A DNA stretch of 64,000 bases from Vitellaria paradoxa. Lineage: Eukaryota; Streptophyta; Magnoliopsida; Ericales; Sapotaceae. The notes beneath the pieces were generated by a model, which was not told the DNA's origin, did not search any database, and saw only the letters and a list, made by a program, of their open reading frames with translations. The stretch spans positions 46,830,367 through 46,894,366 of the forward strand of contig CM034237.1 of the NCBI GenBank assembly GCA_019916065.1, read 5' to 3'. Positions 1 to 13,400 of this stretch are shown here, piece after piece (position 1 is the first letter of the stretch; each line of letters starts with the position of its first letter). Made by a program: the position numbers and the translations under genes.

Positions 1-452
1 AAAAGTTATTTTTTTTTTTGAATTTTGCTCGTATTCTAATATTATAGAAATAAGCTGATTATTGAGAATTAACACCTGGTTAGCCAAAAGAAGTTAATTG
101 TTTGCAATGGATCGCATTTAACAGAACATGCTAAACTCAACAGTATGATTTTAAATATTTGGACCAAATTCAGTGAAAAAAAAATCTGTTAAAAGTTTAG
201 AAATATTCCTTTAGCGTGACAAAAATTTTTTAAATATAATTAAAAAAATATTAAAAATTATTTATTTTTATATTACTTTAACTCACAGTTGGTTTCATTT
301 TATTTATTTATTTCACTCCGAACACAATTTGCGTCTTTGGCTGGCTCACTTGTGTATCATCCGTCCGGTGTGCCTTTTTCCGCGTAAGCCCTAAGCGTGG
401 CAAAGGACGGCAGAGAGGTGGAGGAGGGAAGCGAGAATCGGCTGCGGCGGCG
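1..452 (+). promoter_or_regulatory. 5' flank and leader of the NTF2 gene
   Basis: The first 300 bases are very AT-rich with no coding signal. Composition switches at about 320 to a GC-richer stretch that runs into the start codon at 453, as expected for a plant promoter and 5' leader. I see no convincing TATA box at a fixed distance, so the transcription start is not placed. Confidence 0.4.
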
Positions 453-3400
453 ATGGATCCAGACGCGTTGGCGACGGCATTCGTGGAGCACTACTACACC
501 ACCTTCGATGCGAATCGGGCTGGACTGGTGACTCTGTACCAGGACTCATCGATGCTGACCTTCGAAGGCCAGAAGATCCAAGGGTCCCAGAACATCGTCG
601 CCAAGCTCACTAGCCTTCCCTTTCAGCAGTGCCAGCACAGCATCACCACCGTCGATTGCCAGCCATCTGGCCCCGCCGGCGGCATGCTCGTCTTTGTCAG
701 CGGCAACCTCAAACTTGCCGGCGAGCAGCACGCTCTTAAGTTTAGCCAGGTATATTTAAAACTCGAAAACACCTAGTGGTTGCGGTTTGATATGTGTACG
801 TAAATCCGATCTTTGTGCTTGTGTGTTTGTATCTATGTTGTATTATTCTGATCGGGAAATGTTTCTATCGATGTTTTTTGTTGTTTCGATCGGGGAAATT
901 GCTTGAAGATTAATTGATCCGTCCTGCGTTCTATTTCGTTCTTGGGGTTCTTAGAGACGGATCTGACTTTGAGTGATTTGGGAACTCCATTGTGTTATTG
1001 ATTTTGATGCTTTGAAATATATGTATAGATTACCTTGTTTGTGAAATTGCTAATTACGAATACTTGTGGATGCTGTCCTCTCAGGCTTGAGTTGTAATTT
1101 TCTTGATCCATTTGAAATTACAAATGGAAAATTGGCTGAGACTTTGCTGTGAATTTTGTGGTTGAATTTAATGGATGTATTTATTTTGAACTTGAATGTA
1201 GGGTGTTCAGACTGCACCGATTGATGCTATCCTTAGTAGATTTTTTCACTTGCCTTTAATCGTCCATGGTTTTGCCGGCCTCCTGATCTACTCAGGCGTA
1301 AGCATGATGACTTGGCTACAGACGGTTTAGCCTAATAAATTGCTCATGAAATTTATCGTCAAATTCAAATTCAAATTATTTTGTGTTCCCCCCCCCTCCA
1401 AAGTTGGTATTTGAGGATTATTGTTTTCAAATTATTCACCGAAGTCTATTTTATTTTTTTATGTTTTCCTTAATTTCTTTTCTTTATTGATATGCTGCAT
1501 GTATTGTGTAACTTATAGCATGTCTGCCTACAATCTACAGTGTTCATATTTTCTATCACATACAGAAACCTGCTACATCTACCAGAACCCTTTATCTTCT
1601 TGTAGAGAACAAATAAACCGTATGATATTTTATCATTTGGAGATAAGTAGTACTTTTTATCAATTGCTTATGGATAATAGTGTTGAAAAGCGGACACTAA
1701 TAGAAGAGTTCTTGGACATGCAAGTTTGCCATAAAAAAAATAAGATTATACTTGTTTTGATTATTTAATTGCCTTTGATATTGGTCTTTGTGTCTTTCGT
1801 TCTTCCGTGTGGTATTCCCCTTTGAATACATTTATTAGAGGCAGAAGGTTCTTTTAGGTGTTATCTTTTTCTGATAAGTAGTTCTATTAAAGCAGAGGCC
1901 AAAAAAAGGGAGGGGGGCATAACTTGTTAGTGCTGTTAATGAACTGAGCCATTCATAAAAAATCTTGAGCTTAGCTTGTTAAAGATTCAACTAGACTTGT
2001 TCATTTAATAAACAAGCCAAGCTTAAAGAGAAATATTAGGCTCATTTGGTAAGTGAACCGAGTTTGAACAATATCTGACTTAGCCCGTTAAGGCCTTGAT
2101 CTTGTGTAATATATATGTTATCATATAAAAGATCTTGGTTTCGTTTTTCCTTCTTAGAACTTAGAAGTTTCTTGTATCTATGTCAAGAAACTCTAGATTG
2201 TCGTGGGTATTGTGTTTGTATCAAACTAAAGACCGTGTTTTTCTTGCTTTTCTATCAAGAACCCACCCTTCCAGAAGGGGTCTCATTGATCACGATCAAT
2301 CTGTCCATCATCGTCAACCAGAGCCAACTTCATTGTTAACCAGTAACAGAAAAAAATCTACTCATTTGTTGCGAGATACCACATTTGCTACTGGACAATC
2401 ACCAGACCATTATCCCTAGTCTTCAAAGCCTTTAATTGACTACACCAAGAGCATCACCTGCCGCTGACAATCACCATTGAACCAACCACCAGTGCAACCT
2501 ACATCTCATGCCCTCCCATGCATCACCTGGGACTAAGTGCCCCTTCGGATCACAAAAAGGTGCACACACACACACACACACACACACGAACGAAAACAAA
2601 AACAAAAAAACAAAAAACAAAACAAAACAAAACCAAAAAAAAACAAAAGGTAGCCAAATTGGAGTGAGTTTGGTGTTTGGTGTGTTGCTCAAAAAGTTGG
2701 AAAAAATTAGAAAAAGTTGGTGTGGAGAACATTAGATAAGGCTAGAGAAAGCTGGAGATTTTTGGAGTTTTTTGTGATTTTTGGTGCTCCAAACGGGCAA
2801 TAAGGCTTCGTTGTGTTGAGTTGTAACATTGATGTTCACAAAATTCCCACAAACGTTGTGTGGCACTTCCTCATTCCATACATGGACAAGAAGCCCCGAA
2901 ATCCTCCCCCACACCCTTGGCTTACCAACTCTTGGTTTGTAGAGTCACCATTCTTATAAAAACAACACCAATTCATCATTATTCTTCCTCTTTACCAACT
3001 TAAACAAAGATTCAAAGAAACATAAAATATAGGAGGAGGGTTGTGTTAGGTAGTCGACAGCCAGCGTAAAACTTTGTCGAATTTTTATGGATTTTATGAC
3101 ACCTAATGAGATTTGGTTTGGTTTGGTACAATGGAATTCAGTGTCATGAAAACTCATTGATTTCTCCTCCACAAATCAACTAACGAAGACAAAATAGAGA
3201 GAATCACCCATCTTTCCTCCTATTTTGAATGCCAGCTTCTTACCTTGCCTCAAAAGTTTGCTTTGTTTCCAAAGGAAATACCCGTTCCATCCCGAGACTC
3301 ATAAAACTAAGCCAAACAATTCCTTTGGGCATGAATGATGAATAAAAGGGCGATTAGACTTACCATTCTTCTGACAACGATGACACCAAAACATTACTTT

Positions 3401-3995
3401 AATCCTAGTTTTGTAGGGTGGGTCAGGAGTTCTTGGGGATTGGTATCTCTAGTATAAAAAAATAAAAAAACCACCAAATCATCCCTATTCTTCCTCTTTT
3501 CTTCCGCGTGTCCATATTTTTATGGTTCAAAATTGATGTGCCCCACGTCATTTCTGTATCTTGCGTTTGTGTATTTCTTAGATAAAAAGATGCAACGTTG
3601 AATGCTAATATAATATATATTTTTTAGCTTTTGTTCAGTCAGTGGATGGCTCCATGGATAATACTTTCATCTGATATTATGTGCAGTTAGCCTTCCCATT
3701 ATCAAGCCTCCTATGTAAATAACTATAGAATTTGCTTTCATAACATGTTTAACTGTTCTGTAATATGCAGTGTCTTATTTTTTTTGTACCAAAAAAATGA
3801 TTTACTTTTCAATTTATGATTCTCTTGTTCTAACACGTTAATTTTAATTGAGATCATTGTTAGCAAGCCAATTTACTTTTATTTTATATTTTATTAAAAT
3901 TTTCTATCATCTTGCCCCAGATGTTCCATCTGATGCCGACACCACAAGGTAGCTTCTATGTATTGAACGACATTTTCCGATTGAACTATGCATGA
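453..3995 (+). CDS. NTF2: Nuclear transport factor 2 (NTF2), two exons
   Basis: NTF2 carries Ran-GDP into the nucleus by binding Ran and the FG repeats of nucleoporins. Exon 1 is 453..749 (99 codons) and ends in CAG before GTATAT. Exon 2 is 3921..3995, follows CCCCAG, and encodes 24 codons and TGA. The phase is 0 at the junction and the product is 123 aa, the usual length for plant NTF2. Family signatures include the N-terminal FVEHYYTTFD segment, the LTFEGQKIQG loop, and a C-terminal half ending in FYVLNDIFRLNYA. The protein is a single cystatin-like fold domain. The intron (750..3920, about 3.2 kb) is long for such a small gene and holds repeats. I see no truncation. It is most like the Arabidopsis NTF2A/NTF2B type; which paralogue cannot be decided here. 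Confidence 0.95.
750..3920 (+). other. NTF2 intron 1 with simple repeats
   Basis: This 3.17 kb intron separates the two NTF2 exons. It contains a (CA)n tract at about 2562..2587 followed by an A/C-rich stretch. A segment at about 2650..2800 has GTTTGG and CCAAAC ends resembling the MITE termini seen elsewhere in the window. Open frames inside it are short, uninterpretable and low in complexity. I find no gene in it. Confidence 0.6.
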
Positions 3996-5803
3996 AGATA
4001 ACGGAGGGTTTCAATACAAAAGGTGGATGATACATAATGCCAAATGTTCCCAGAAACTGTTCATCTTTATTTTGCGTCAGACTTTTGAAACAAGAACGGG
4101 TGGTTCTCGCTTTTTCGTTATTTTTCTTCGAGGGCTGGTTATGCTATTGATATTGTTTTATGATGCAATCTCCAGGTTTTGGAGATTGCTTTGTTTGATT
4201 GAGTGGGTAGGAGAAAGACGATTTTCATGTGAATGGGTTGTTGCGGGATACTTGGAAGATTGAAATGCAATTTAAGCTTTGGAGAAAATGCAGTGGATGA
4301 TGTATCCTTGTAATACTATGATATTTCATTATTATCTTCTCATTTGTTAATAGGTCTCCACTGCTGTCTAGTAGATTACACAAGTATTTGTTCTTTCTCT
4401 GCGATCTGCATTTTGGACCATCCTATAATATAAATTTATAATTGGTTCTCTTGTGGGGTTTTGAAGAACCGTTGGAGGTTTTTTGTGTGCCATAGGATGG
4501 AGCAGGTATTTGAGTTGCAGGAGTAACTGCTACTCTTGGTCTTGAAGTCGAGAGCTGGATTTTATTCAATGCAGTCGTCCTTCGCTATTGGCGAAATTAC
4601 TGGCCTTGGAAATTCTAAAAATCTTGTTTGTCGTCTTGGAAACCTTGCACTCCAGTACAATTTTTGACAATAGCCTCTAGAGGGTAACAGTGTCCAAGTC
4701 CAATTCTTGTGTTTTTTCCTCAGCAAAGATCCTGTGTAAATGGGAACAAGGGGTGAATTGCAGGTGGTGATCATGGGGCCTTTACTGCTTAGATGTCCAC
4801 CTGCCCAGCTTGCTCAATTATGGGTGCGTGGGGATGAATTGCTTTAAAACCATTGGAGGCAGCATATTGGATGCGGTCCCCAAATTAATGGGTTTCTGCT
4901 TCTGTTATGGGCTCTGTTACGGATGAATTTCGCAAACCTTTTTTTATTTTTGGGGGGGGGGGTGCTGTGGTTAGGTAGACTGAACTAAACTAAGCGTTGC
5001 CCAGCCTATCTGACAAATTCCACGGTTGGTGTGCAGGCTTAGAAATGTACTTTGGGTTTGCTCCATTAGGTTAAGAGTCTCTTTACCAATTTCACCTAAT
5101 CACCATATTACAGGGCTACCTCAAAACTAGGTGTGCCGAATGGTTGGATTCCCTGCCTGTCGTCAGCCAATGTATTTCAGGCCCCCAATCTAATCATTGT
5201 GCCTTGTGGGCCCAAACATATGGGCTTATGGCGTCTCATAAAATCGTGATTTATGGACTCCAATCCAAGTGAATGCAATGAGATTGTTCCTAGGCCTGGC
5301 AACAACTCCATGCAACTAGGCTTGACCAAACTTCACTCGCTCGGTTGTCATGATCCTGCGATCATGTTCTATAATATTTGTACACCAATTAGAATTGCTG
5401 AAAATTAATTAGAAAGGAAAAATAAAATAAATCAAAATAAAAAAATTTGAAAGAATATTATTCAAAATTAATTAAAAAAGCTACAATATTTTGAAGAAGC
5501 CTGCGATGGTCCGTCCTTCAAACTGATCAACTCAAAGTTGCCTTGGAGCACGTATTTTTTTATTTTAATTTTTTCCCAAAAGCACACCCTTTGCCAGCAC
5601 ATATATATATTTACTGTGAATTCTTTTTCACAGAGATTACTAAGAGCACATTTCACTTTACCTTCAATCTTTGATTTCTACAGCAACTTTCATGAACACA
5701 AAGCAAATTAATGAAATCCACATAGGAGAACGGTTTTCCAAACCTCCTCTTAACTCTTTCAAATCAGACCAATCATTAGACTTACCATCTGCACAAACAT
5801 AAC
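3996..5803. other. Convergent intergenic region
   Basis: This is the 3' flank of NTF2 (+) facing the 3' end of the next gene (-). It must hold the 3' UTRs of both. I see no clear canonical polyadenylation signal and no coding region. The segment 5110..5350 is GC-richer than its surroundings and may be an old repeat, but I cannot classify it. Confidence 0.5.
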
Positions 5804-8237
5804 TCACTCCTCATCACTGCTCATACCCAATGGCAAATTTGGCAGCTCTGGAACTTTGAGAGGTGGGACTGGAGTGGCTTCAAGCTGAAGCTGCCCATTC
5901 TGGTCATTTGCAATTGCAACGGGGCCTTGGCCTTTCTTTAGCATTCCCGCCAACATACCACCAAAGGATCTGAATGGGTGGCTCAGTCCATCTTTAACTT
6001 TCAGAATAAGGGAGACTTCAGATAGCTGCCAAGCGGCGGTAAGGACAATCATGACTGAGAGAAGGCAATGGGTAATAAAATTCTGCCGCTTAACCTTCCT
6101 AAGCTCTCGCACTATCTCTTCTCTTTCACTGTCATCAATAGCACCGCCCACCACCTCATTGGCAATTTCACTCTCTGCCTCACCGACCTTAAGCGAAGAT
6201 AGCTCCTCTGGATCACCTAATGGCTCAGATTGCTGAAGTTTGCCATCCCTTTTTAACGTTTCCAACTGTTAACATAAAATTACTTAAAATATGAAAGTAC
6301 CCAAACAAAATAAATAAATAAATAAATTCAACCTAAACTTTGCTTGTGCTGGATAATACAAGGTGATTTCAACTTTTTATTACCACAAGTTCAAAAAATA
6401 CAGGGTAAAGAGAAAAAAGAAATAATTATTACTAAGAGCTGATAGTCGCGGAGCTGGTGACAGCAGTAAATGGTGATTGCACTGTGTATATTGGGAAGTA
6501 GTACTGAGTACTAATGAAGAATTTTTTTACAGTGGAAGAAGAAGTGCCTATGGAGCCCTATGTGCTGGTAAAAAAGTAAGCAGATTCAACAATGATTTTT
6601 ATGTATAAATATATTTTCCCTCTCCCCCCAGGGGTGGACCCACTATTTTGGCTTCGCCTGGGTTGATATAAAATTTTATAAAATAGTTTAGGGTCTAGAG
6701 TAGAGTGAGTTTGGTTGAGTTATAAAATTTAGACCAGACTAAAAAAATCTTAAATTGGGCTAAATCTTTAAAATATATATATACAAACTAAAAAAAAAAA
6801 TTAAGCAAACTATCCAGGCTACAGCCCAAGTGAGCCCTTGGGTGTGTCCGCCCCTATTCCCCCCATTCCCTAGGTGAACTAGCCAGACACTTTAGCCGCT
6901 AGATCTTAGGTAAATCACGGCTTTATGCCACCACCGGCTGTGGTGGTGAACATATATTTTACTCAGTTATCTGTCACAATTTACCACTACATATGAATTT
7001 TACGGCAAGAGGTTACGTGGCAATCATCATGATTGGTGGTCAACATGTATTCTTACTCAGTTATCTGTCACAATTTTCCACTACATACGGATTTTACGGC
7101 AAGAGGTTAAGTGGCAATTGTCATGATTCTTGCATCTCCGGACAGTTAACTGTGGCATACAAAGAAAAAAGACGGGGGAAAAAAAAAAAAAAAAAAGGTT
7201 AAAGAAATTTACTTCGAAAACTTACTGGAAAAAAAATATTCTACCGTTTCAAAACCAATATATTTTGCCCACTTTGCAAAAACGATGCTTCAAATGCATC
7301 TACTGTTCCACTTTTTTTTTTTTTTTTTTTTTAAAAGAGATAATTATTGTTAAAAGAAAAGGTATTGGTTTAAACCCAACATGAATAACTTGAATTAACT
7401 CGAGGTCAGCCTGATCGAAGACCAAATTAAATAGATAAAACAAAATACGGTATTAAAGATACAAAAGAAGCAGTACAAAATTCTATAGCCAGACATAAAA
7501 ATGCACTAGGGAAAACAAACAAGTTCAGGATTTAAATTGAAATCTCAATCAGCAGCAGCAGGTAAAACATAATTCAAAAGAAGTGTACGTGCATTTTTTA
7601 TGCTTGATTTGTGAGTGAGGATGTCTAAATTGAACACCCATATGACTATTGAACGTATTTAAGTTTGTGAAAACGCTTAAAATTGCTGATCTACGATAAG
7701 AGATGTTGACAAGCAAATCTCCTTCCACACACAACAACACTTGAGTTTCAATCCATGATATTCAATAAACAGAACAATGTGCTTCAAATTCTAATTTAGA
7801 ACACAAACTTCAAGACTCCACAACCAAGGCTTTCCCAACCGCGTATTCATACCATTCTATTTTCCACTAACTACACACGTGTTTGGAAGAAAATCCGGAA
7901 TTTTTGATATCTTAAACAACAAGAAGAATGGTCAACCACCATAAATAATACTACTTAAGCAAATTTGTGCGAGACACAGCCCTAAAACCTAATCTACGGG
8001 ATCAATAATTACTTTGGGAACCGCAACGCTAAGGCAGAAAAAAGGATATGGATAGAGATTGTTGACATGTACCTCAGAAAGCAATTTGGAGAGGAGGTGA
8101 TGGTCATCGCCGCCGCCGCCGTCGTCCGATGCGACAAAGCTGCTCGCGTCCGGTGACGAACTCTTCTTCTCTCTCTGTTCCTCTATTAGTTTCTGTATCG
8201 CCACCTGTATCAGCTCCACCTTCTCCTTCGATTCCAT
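5804..8237 (-). CDS. Single-pass membrane protein of unknown function, two exons
   Basis: Exon 1 is 8073..8237 (55 codons, ATG at 8237, ending in GAG before GTACAT). Exon 2 is 5804..6265, after TTAACAG, and opens with TTG (Leu). The phase is 0 at the junction and the spliced product is 208 aa. The N-terminal half is hydrophilic: residues 1-25 look helical (Glu/Lys/Gln-rich), followed by a Ser/Asp/Gly-rich linker with a GGGGDD run. After an acidic stretch and a basic REEIVRELRKVKRQ segment comes one predicted membrane helix (LLSVMIVLTAAWQLSEVSLI). The C-terminal tail is Pro/Leu-rich and ends acidic (SSDEE). The spliced frame is clean and both splice sites are good, so I believe the gene. I do not recognise a named family, and no catalytic motif is visible. 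Confidence 0.8.
6629..6856. mobile_element. Short hAT-type MITE in the intron of the 208-aa protein gene
   Basis: The left end reads CAGGGGTGGACCCAC. The right end, reverse-complemented, reads TAGGGGCGGACACAC, giving imperfect terminal inverted repeats of about 15 bp. The flanking octamers TCTCCCCC and TTCCCCCC agree at 6 of 8 positions, compatible with a decayed 8-bp hAT target duplication, although the C-rich context weakens this. The interior is AT-rich and non-coding. Confidence 0.6.
6942..7128. repeat. Two-copy tandem duplication, period about 93 bp
   Basis: Copies at 6942..7034 and 7035..7128 share long blocks, for example ACTCAGTTATCTGTCACAAT and TTTTACGGCAAGAGGTTA. They differ at scattered bases, so the duplication is not recent. 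It lies in the intron of the 208-aa protein gene. Confidence 0.85.
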
Positions 8238-10424
8238 CTCTGATCACTCTCTTTCTTTCTCTCTTTCGGATGAGGAATCTAATCTACTTTCTCAATTGCG
8301 ATTCCATCTCTCCACCTTTCCCTAGAAAGCGGTGGGCCAAGAGTTTTTTCCATTTGTTTTTTCCTGCGGTCCTGCCAAAACGTAACGAACTGGATTCGGG
8401 TAGAACGGGTGCATGATAGCCAGTGCAGTTTTCTTTTTTACTTATTTTTAAGTGTAAAAATTGGTATTATTTATCCAAATTAATTTAAATGTTTATGTCT
8501 TGCTTAAAAATTAACGGTTAAAATGATCAACCGGTGCACCGGCTTTACCCCGAACTCGAACAACAAAGGCAACTGAAACTAATATTTTTATTTTTTTAAT
8601 TTTTTGTTGGAATGCAAATGACAAAAATATATCCGCTTGATATTTAAAAATAAAATTTATCAAAATAATTTAAAATAGTATTATAAAATTCAGATATTAT
8701 AAAGTTTTTAAAAAAATTCAAGTAATAATATCTGTATGTTAAAAAATCTATCAATATAATTTAATTTTTTATAATAAAAAATAATTTTTAAAAAATTCAA
8801 AGACAATAATTATCTTTAATTTTTATGATATATTGATAACCCAGGTGTTGTAAGTAGATTTTTTTTTTCAAATTTAATTTGTAATTGTTTATCTTTCAAA
8901 TAAAAATTTAGTTGATCTACTTATTCAAATATTTTTATTTTTATCAGAAGAAAGTAATCTACTTAATTTTTTTAAAAATTTAAATATTAATTTAAGTATT
9001 CATGTAAGCTAACTAAGAGTGACTGGATCAATTTACTTGCACGGCGCACTACGACTAATTTCTGAAATTTTGAAATTAATGATTGAATAAATACTCCAAT
9101 AACTCTAAAAAGACTCGAATTAGGGACCTCCTTCGTATCGCGGGCAAGGTCCTTCCCTTCATACATAATGTTTGTTAATAGATTATTGTGAATTCAATGG
9201 AATAAATTTAATAAGGTGACATTTGATTGGTTTTTCTATTTCTTTTTGTTTTTATTTTTTATTTTCTGTTATTTTTGAAAATAAGAAAAATAATTCAAAA
9301 TATATTTGATCACTTGTGTTTTTAAAATTTGTTTTAAAAAATAAAAAATGAATTTACACATTAAATGAAAAATGACAAATAATTGTTTTGAATATTTTTA
9401 ATCTAAAGAAAAAAAAAAAAACCTCAAATAAGAGAAATAGTGTATCGTTTGTTCTCCTTATTTTAGGATTTTTAAAATATAAAACAAAAATAAAAAAATA
9501 AAAAAGCAAATCAAACACCACCTAATTCTTTTATTAAATTCAAATTTGAGAGTTCCAACTACAATTTTAACAAAAATTTTTATTAACCTACAGACTCAAC
9601 CACCCCCCCCCCCAAAAAAAGAAAAAAATACTTTCGTAATCTCACCCCTTCAAGGCATCCCTGTACCCACTCATGTCAAGTTACTGTACATTTTCAACAG
9701 TTCATTGGGTAACGATCAGTAAACAACTTGAGTCTTAACTCAGATTCAATTCAAGATCAAATTCGATATGAATATAATTTTAAATAGATTTACCCAATTA
9801 AGACCCCAACCCAATTACCTAATACTTAACGAACTCGAATATAAATATACTTTTACCTGACTTAAAAAGTATCTTAATAATATAAATTTATGATATTAAA
9901 TATTATAAATGCTATAGGGTTAAACCCAGAAATTGGATCAAATACTAGATTTTCACGTAAACAAATATGGACAAAAGAATTATGGATCCGGCCCAAGTAG
10001 TTTTTTTTAAACGGATTCCACTTTGGGTTCGCCTTACGGAGCCCAATAGGATCCTGTTGAAAGGCCGAAAATTATGGATCTGATAAATTCAGAACCAACC
10101 CAAAATTTGAGACTTCATCCTGCTAAACTCCAGAATTACAAAATTGCCCAAGCACACAACAAAAATGAAGAAACCAAGTTGGAGAGACAGTAAGCAATTC
10201 CAAACCTAACAAAACCGTCCACAGCCATTTACAAAAAATTACAAAGAGCATTAGCAATATCAATATACATAGACTTCAGCCTCCACCATCAATGCAAACC
10301 ACTTACAAGGGCAATTCAAACGACAATAAACAGGTTAAACCAGAAAACCACCTGCCGACTTATGTTTAAAAGAGTCTATTTAATTAAAAAGGGACGTAAG
10401 TTGGAGGAGGACCAGAAGTTGCAT
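8238..10424. other. Intergenic region between the membrane-protein gene and the CAMTA 3' end
   Basis: This is the presumed promoter and leader of the minus-strand membrane-protein gene (CT-rich, about 8238..8340), followed by AT-rich sequence. It contains a decayed SINE-like stretch (see 9000..9170) and the 3' UTR of the CAMTA gene on its right side. No coding region is supported. Confidence 0.5.
9000..9170 (-). mobile_element. Decayed SINE-like element
   Basis: Read on the minus strand, a tRNA-like segment (CCTTGCCCGCGATACGAAGG, then an AATTCGAGTC box-B-like motif) is followed about 80 bases later by GTCGTAGTGCGCCGTGCAAG. That block resembles the conserved GTGCGC...GCAAG-type body of plant SINEs. 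Box A is not clear and no target duplication was found, so the element is probably 5'-truncated and old. Its ends are approximate. Confidence 0.45.
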
Positions 10425-13400
10425 CTAGGGGTACTGGTATACATCTTCATTTTCCATATAGGTAATTTCACTGAGAGAAGTTGATGTCACTTCACTATCT
10501 GCCCCTTCAAGTTCAGCCTGCAAGATTTTAATTCAACAGACCAGTAAGTAAATCTTACTCGTCAGAAAAAAGATAAGCAAATGTCACCCCAAGCTTGAAA
10601 TAAAGGATCCTCCTTCCTCCTCCAATGTGAATTACAAACATGAAGAAACAGAACCGGAACTAATATAACTCCCCCCTTCCCCCCCCCCCCACCCCGCTCC
10701 AACTCAACTCAAGCTGAATGCTTTTCCTCCATTTATTTTTTTAAAGGGTCGTGTTTTCCGTGAAGTTATTTGAAAGTCTTATTAGGTCCACCTTCCATCA
10801 TTTTTAGACCTTTAATCCAATCAATTTTTTGCTGGCGCACCACTAGATCTATGTTGGGCGTGACCATCCTATCTTAACTATCTTTCTAGATTTACCTTTT
10901 ATCCTTATTCCACTATCTACTTAGATCCAATTAATCTTCCTTACTAATGCATTTCTAGCTTAACGTTGGACATTCAACTATTTTAAACAACAATCTCTCA
11001 ACTTTTCTTTTCTACATTAGACATCCACCCTCACCCTCCCAAAATAAATAAATAGATAAATTACTATGGACTTCTGAATGCATATTTTTTTACATTTTGA
11101 ATCAAACAGTTCATAAAAATAATTTCAGTGGCGTGTCTAAAGAAAGACAAGCAGTCTAACTACCTTAGTTTGTCGATATTTTTCGAGCACACGATGATAT
11201 TGCTGACGTGCATCTGGACAGTCAACCATGGATAGCACTCTCGAGACAGCCTCATCAATAGCTCCATCCACCTTCTGTTTCCTGAACACCTTGAGAATGT
11301 CTTCATCTTCATTTTCATTTTCGTCAATCAACTCCACCTCATGCCGGAATCCCCGCAATCCAGTTCCTTTCCGCCGCCACCTCAATACAACCTTTTCCAG
11401 AATACCAACAGCCCAGCAGATTACCTTATATTGCTTCCTAACTTGATGACCTCTAATATGAGCCTGCAATACAATAAATTGCATAAGAGCATATACTTTT
11501 AACCCCTTTCATTAACTAATTGAGAGAATTTTAGGTTGTGTTTGTATTTATGGATTTAGATTAAGGGATTTCATGTCAATTATTTAAGGAGAATAACTCA
11601 AATATAACTTCGTTAGTTTAGATAATAATTTCATTCTGAATTTAAGTAGTTCAACATGATAATTTTCTGAAAATTTTGAAATCATCACAAAAGTAGTTAT
11701 TTGAAATCCTTCATAATAGAAGCTCTACTATTTTAAAAAGTAGTGGCTCCACTACTTCGGTAATAATCATTAGCAATTAAACTTTCATATATTAAATTAT
11801 ATAAATTAATTTTATCACTTAATGCAATTTAATATCAAATCCATTGATTTGAAATCCTTAGTTAACAAACGGAACCTCAGTGAATTTCAACTCTATCATA
11901 CAACTCAAACTGCAACTTTTCACCTTGGCATGAGCATGGAAGAAAATAAGAAACATAGTCGAGCTTTCAACTGACTTTTATACAGTTGTGAAATTACTCA
12001 ATATGTAGTCAATTTTATGATTAAATAAATAATATATATATTTTTTGGAAATATACATTTATTTTCTTATTTCACTAACCCAAAAAATAAATAAATAAAT
12101 AAATAATTTTAGTGTCCTTCATTTTTTTCCCTATATTTCTCTTTTATTTTTCCACCACAAATCCATAATCCAAACACATTGTAAGGGCTTAGGTGAAGAG
12201 AAACATGATACCTGTATCTTTACTACTTTCTGGCGAAATGCCAGAAAATCCTTGCGACTTTTCCAGCCTCGAAATTTCTTCTGAATGGATAAAGCAGCTG
12301 TATTGTAATCACGTGCATTGCGGAAAGCCAACTTTGATGCGACTGAAAGGCCGTGAATATCATTTGAAAAAATACTGTATTCATCAAAACTAGCAACAGC
12401 AGCAGAAGCAGTTTCTCTCTGTTGCCTTCTCCTAAAAGAATGTGCACGAAATGCGGCTTGTATACGTGCAGCAGCCTGAGCTGCATTCCTGACTGCAGCT
12501 AAAGTGTCTTTAAGAGAAAGTTGATCCTCATTTGTAGTAGGACTCCTCTGTGAGACACTATTTACAGCAATTTCTGCTTCCACATCAGCAGAGCCTTTAG
12601 ACAGCTCGTTTTCTTCCAGTGTGAGGGATGAAAGATGGCTAGTTAGTGCAAACTCGGAAAGATAACCTGCAAGTCCTTTGTGTCCACTGGCAGCAGCAAC
12701 AGATGCTGGTGTTTTTCCAGTTGGATCTTGTGAATTAGGATCTGTCACTGCCCCAGCTGATGCACCAGATGCTATGAGTGCCGCAACCATTTTTTCCCTG
12801 TTGAAGAGCATTTGAAGGGGGAGTGTTTCAGAATAAGTTTTAATCTTCTCAAATGCTTATCTAGATATCCTATTGGTGATCATCCACAGGAAACTGCAGT
12901 GAATACTAATATGGATCCAATAGATACTAACATAAGAATTCAATTAGGATTTTTCTGTCTCCAAACATACTTTGTACCCTATATGACTTTATAACATCAA
13001 TCCACAAGAGTTATTACCTTCCAAAAAAAGTAGGGAAAGAAGGGGGAAAAAAATCATTACCTTCCAAATTGTGCAGCCCAATGAAGGGCAGTCCACCCAT
13101 TAATGTCACGGAAATTTATGCTGACTCCAGAACTAAGAATTGGGTTTAAAGCCCACTCAAAGCCCAATCCAGCAACCATGTGTATTACCCCTTGCTCTTT
13201 CTTCGACAAGGAACAATCCATTTGATCACATCCTCCTTGAGATCTGGAAAAGAGCCATTGTTGTAACTTGTCTTTTAGAAGTTCTTGCAAAAGCCAATCT
13301 GTTGTATCAGATGAAGTCCAACTGCCAACTAAAAGACCCTCAAGGACATGGCTCCATGAATCTTCACCAGCTTTGAATTTGCTCCATAAATCTAGTCCCA

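Noticed and set aside
1421..2419. Several 74- to 115-codon frames inside the NTF2 intron
   Set aside because: Cys/Phe/Leu-rich frames typical of T-rich intron sequence; NTF2 is complete without them.
3988..4263. 91-codon plus-strand frame overlapping the end of NTF2
   Set aside because: It overlaps the NTF2 stop in another frame and lies in the presumed 3' UTR; composition is not protein-like.
10640..11000. CAACTCAACTCAAG motif in the CAMTA 3'-most intron as a possible LINE tail on the minus strand
   Set aside because: No reverse-transcriptase blocks could be read next to it; the evidence is too thin to call an element.
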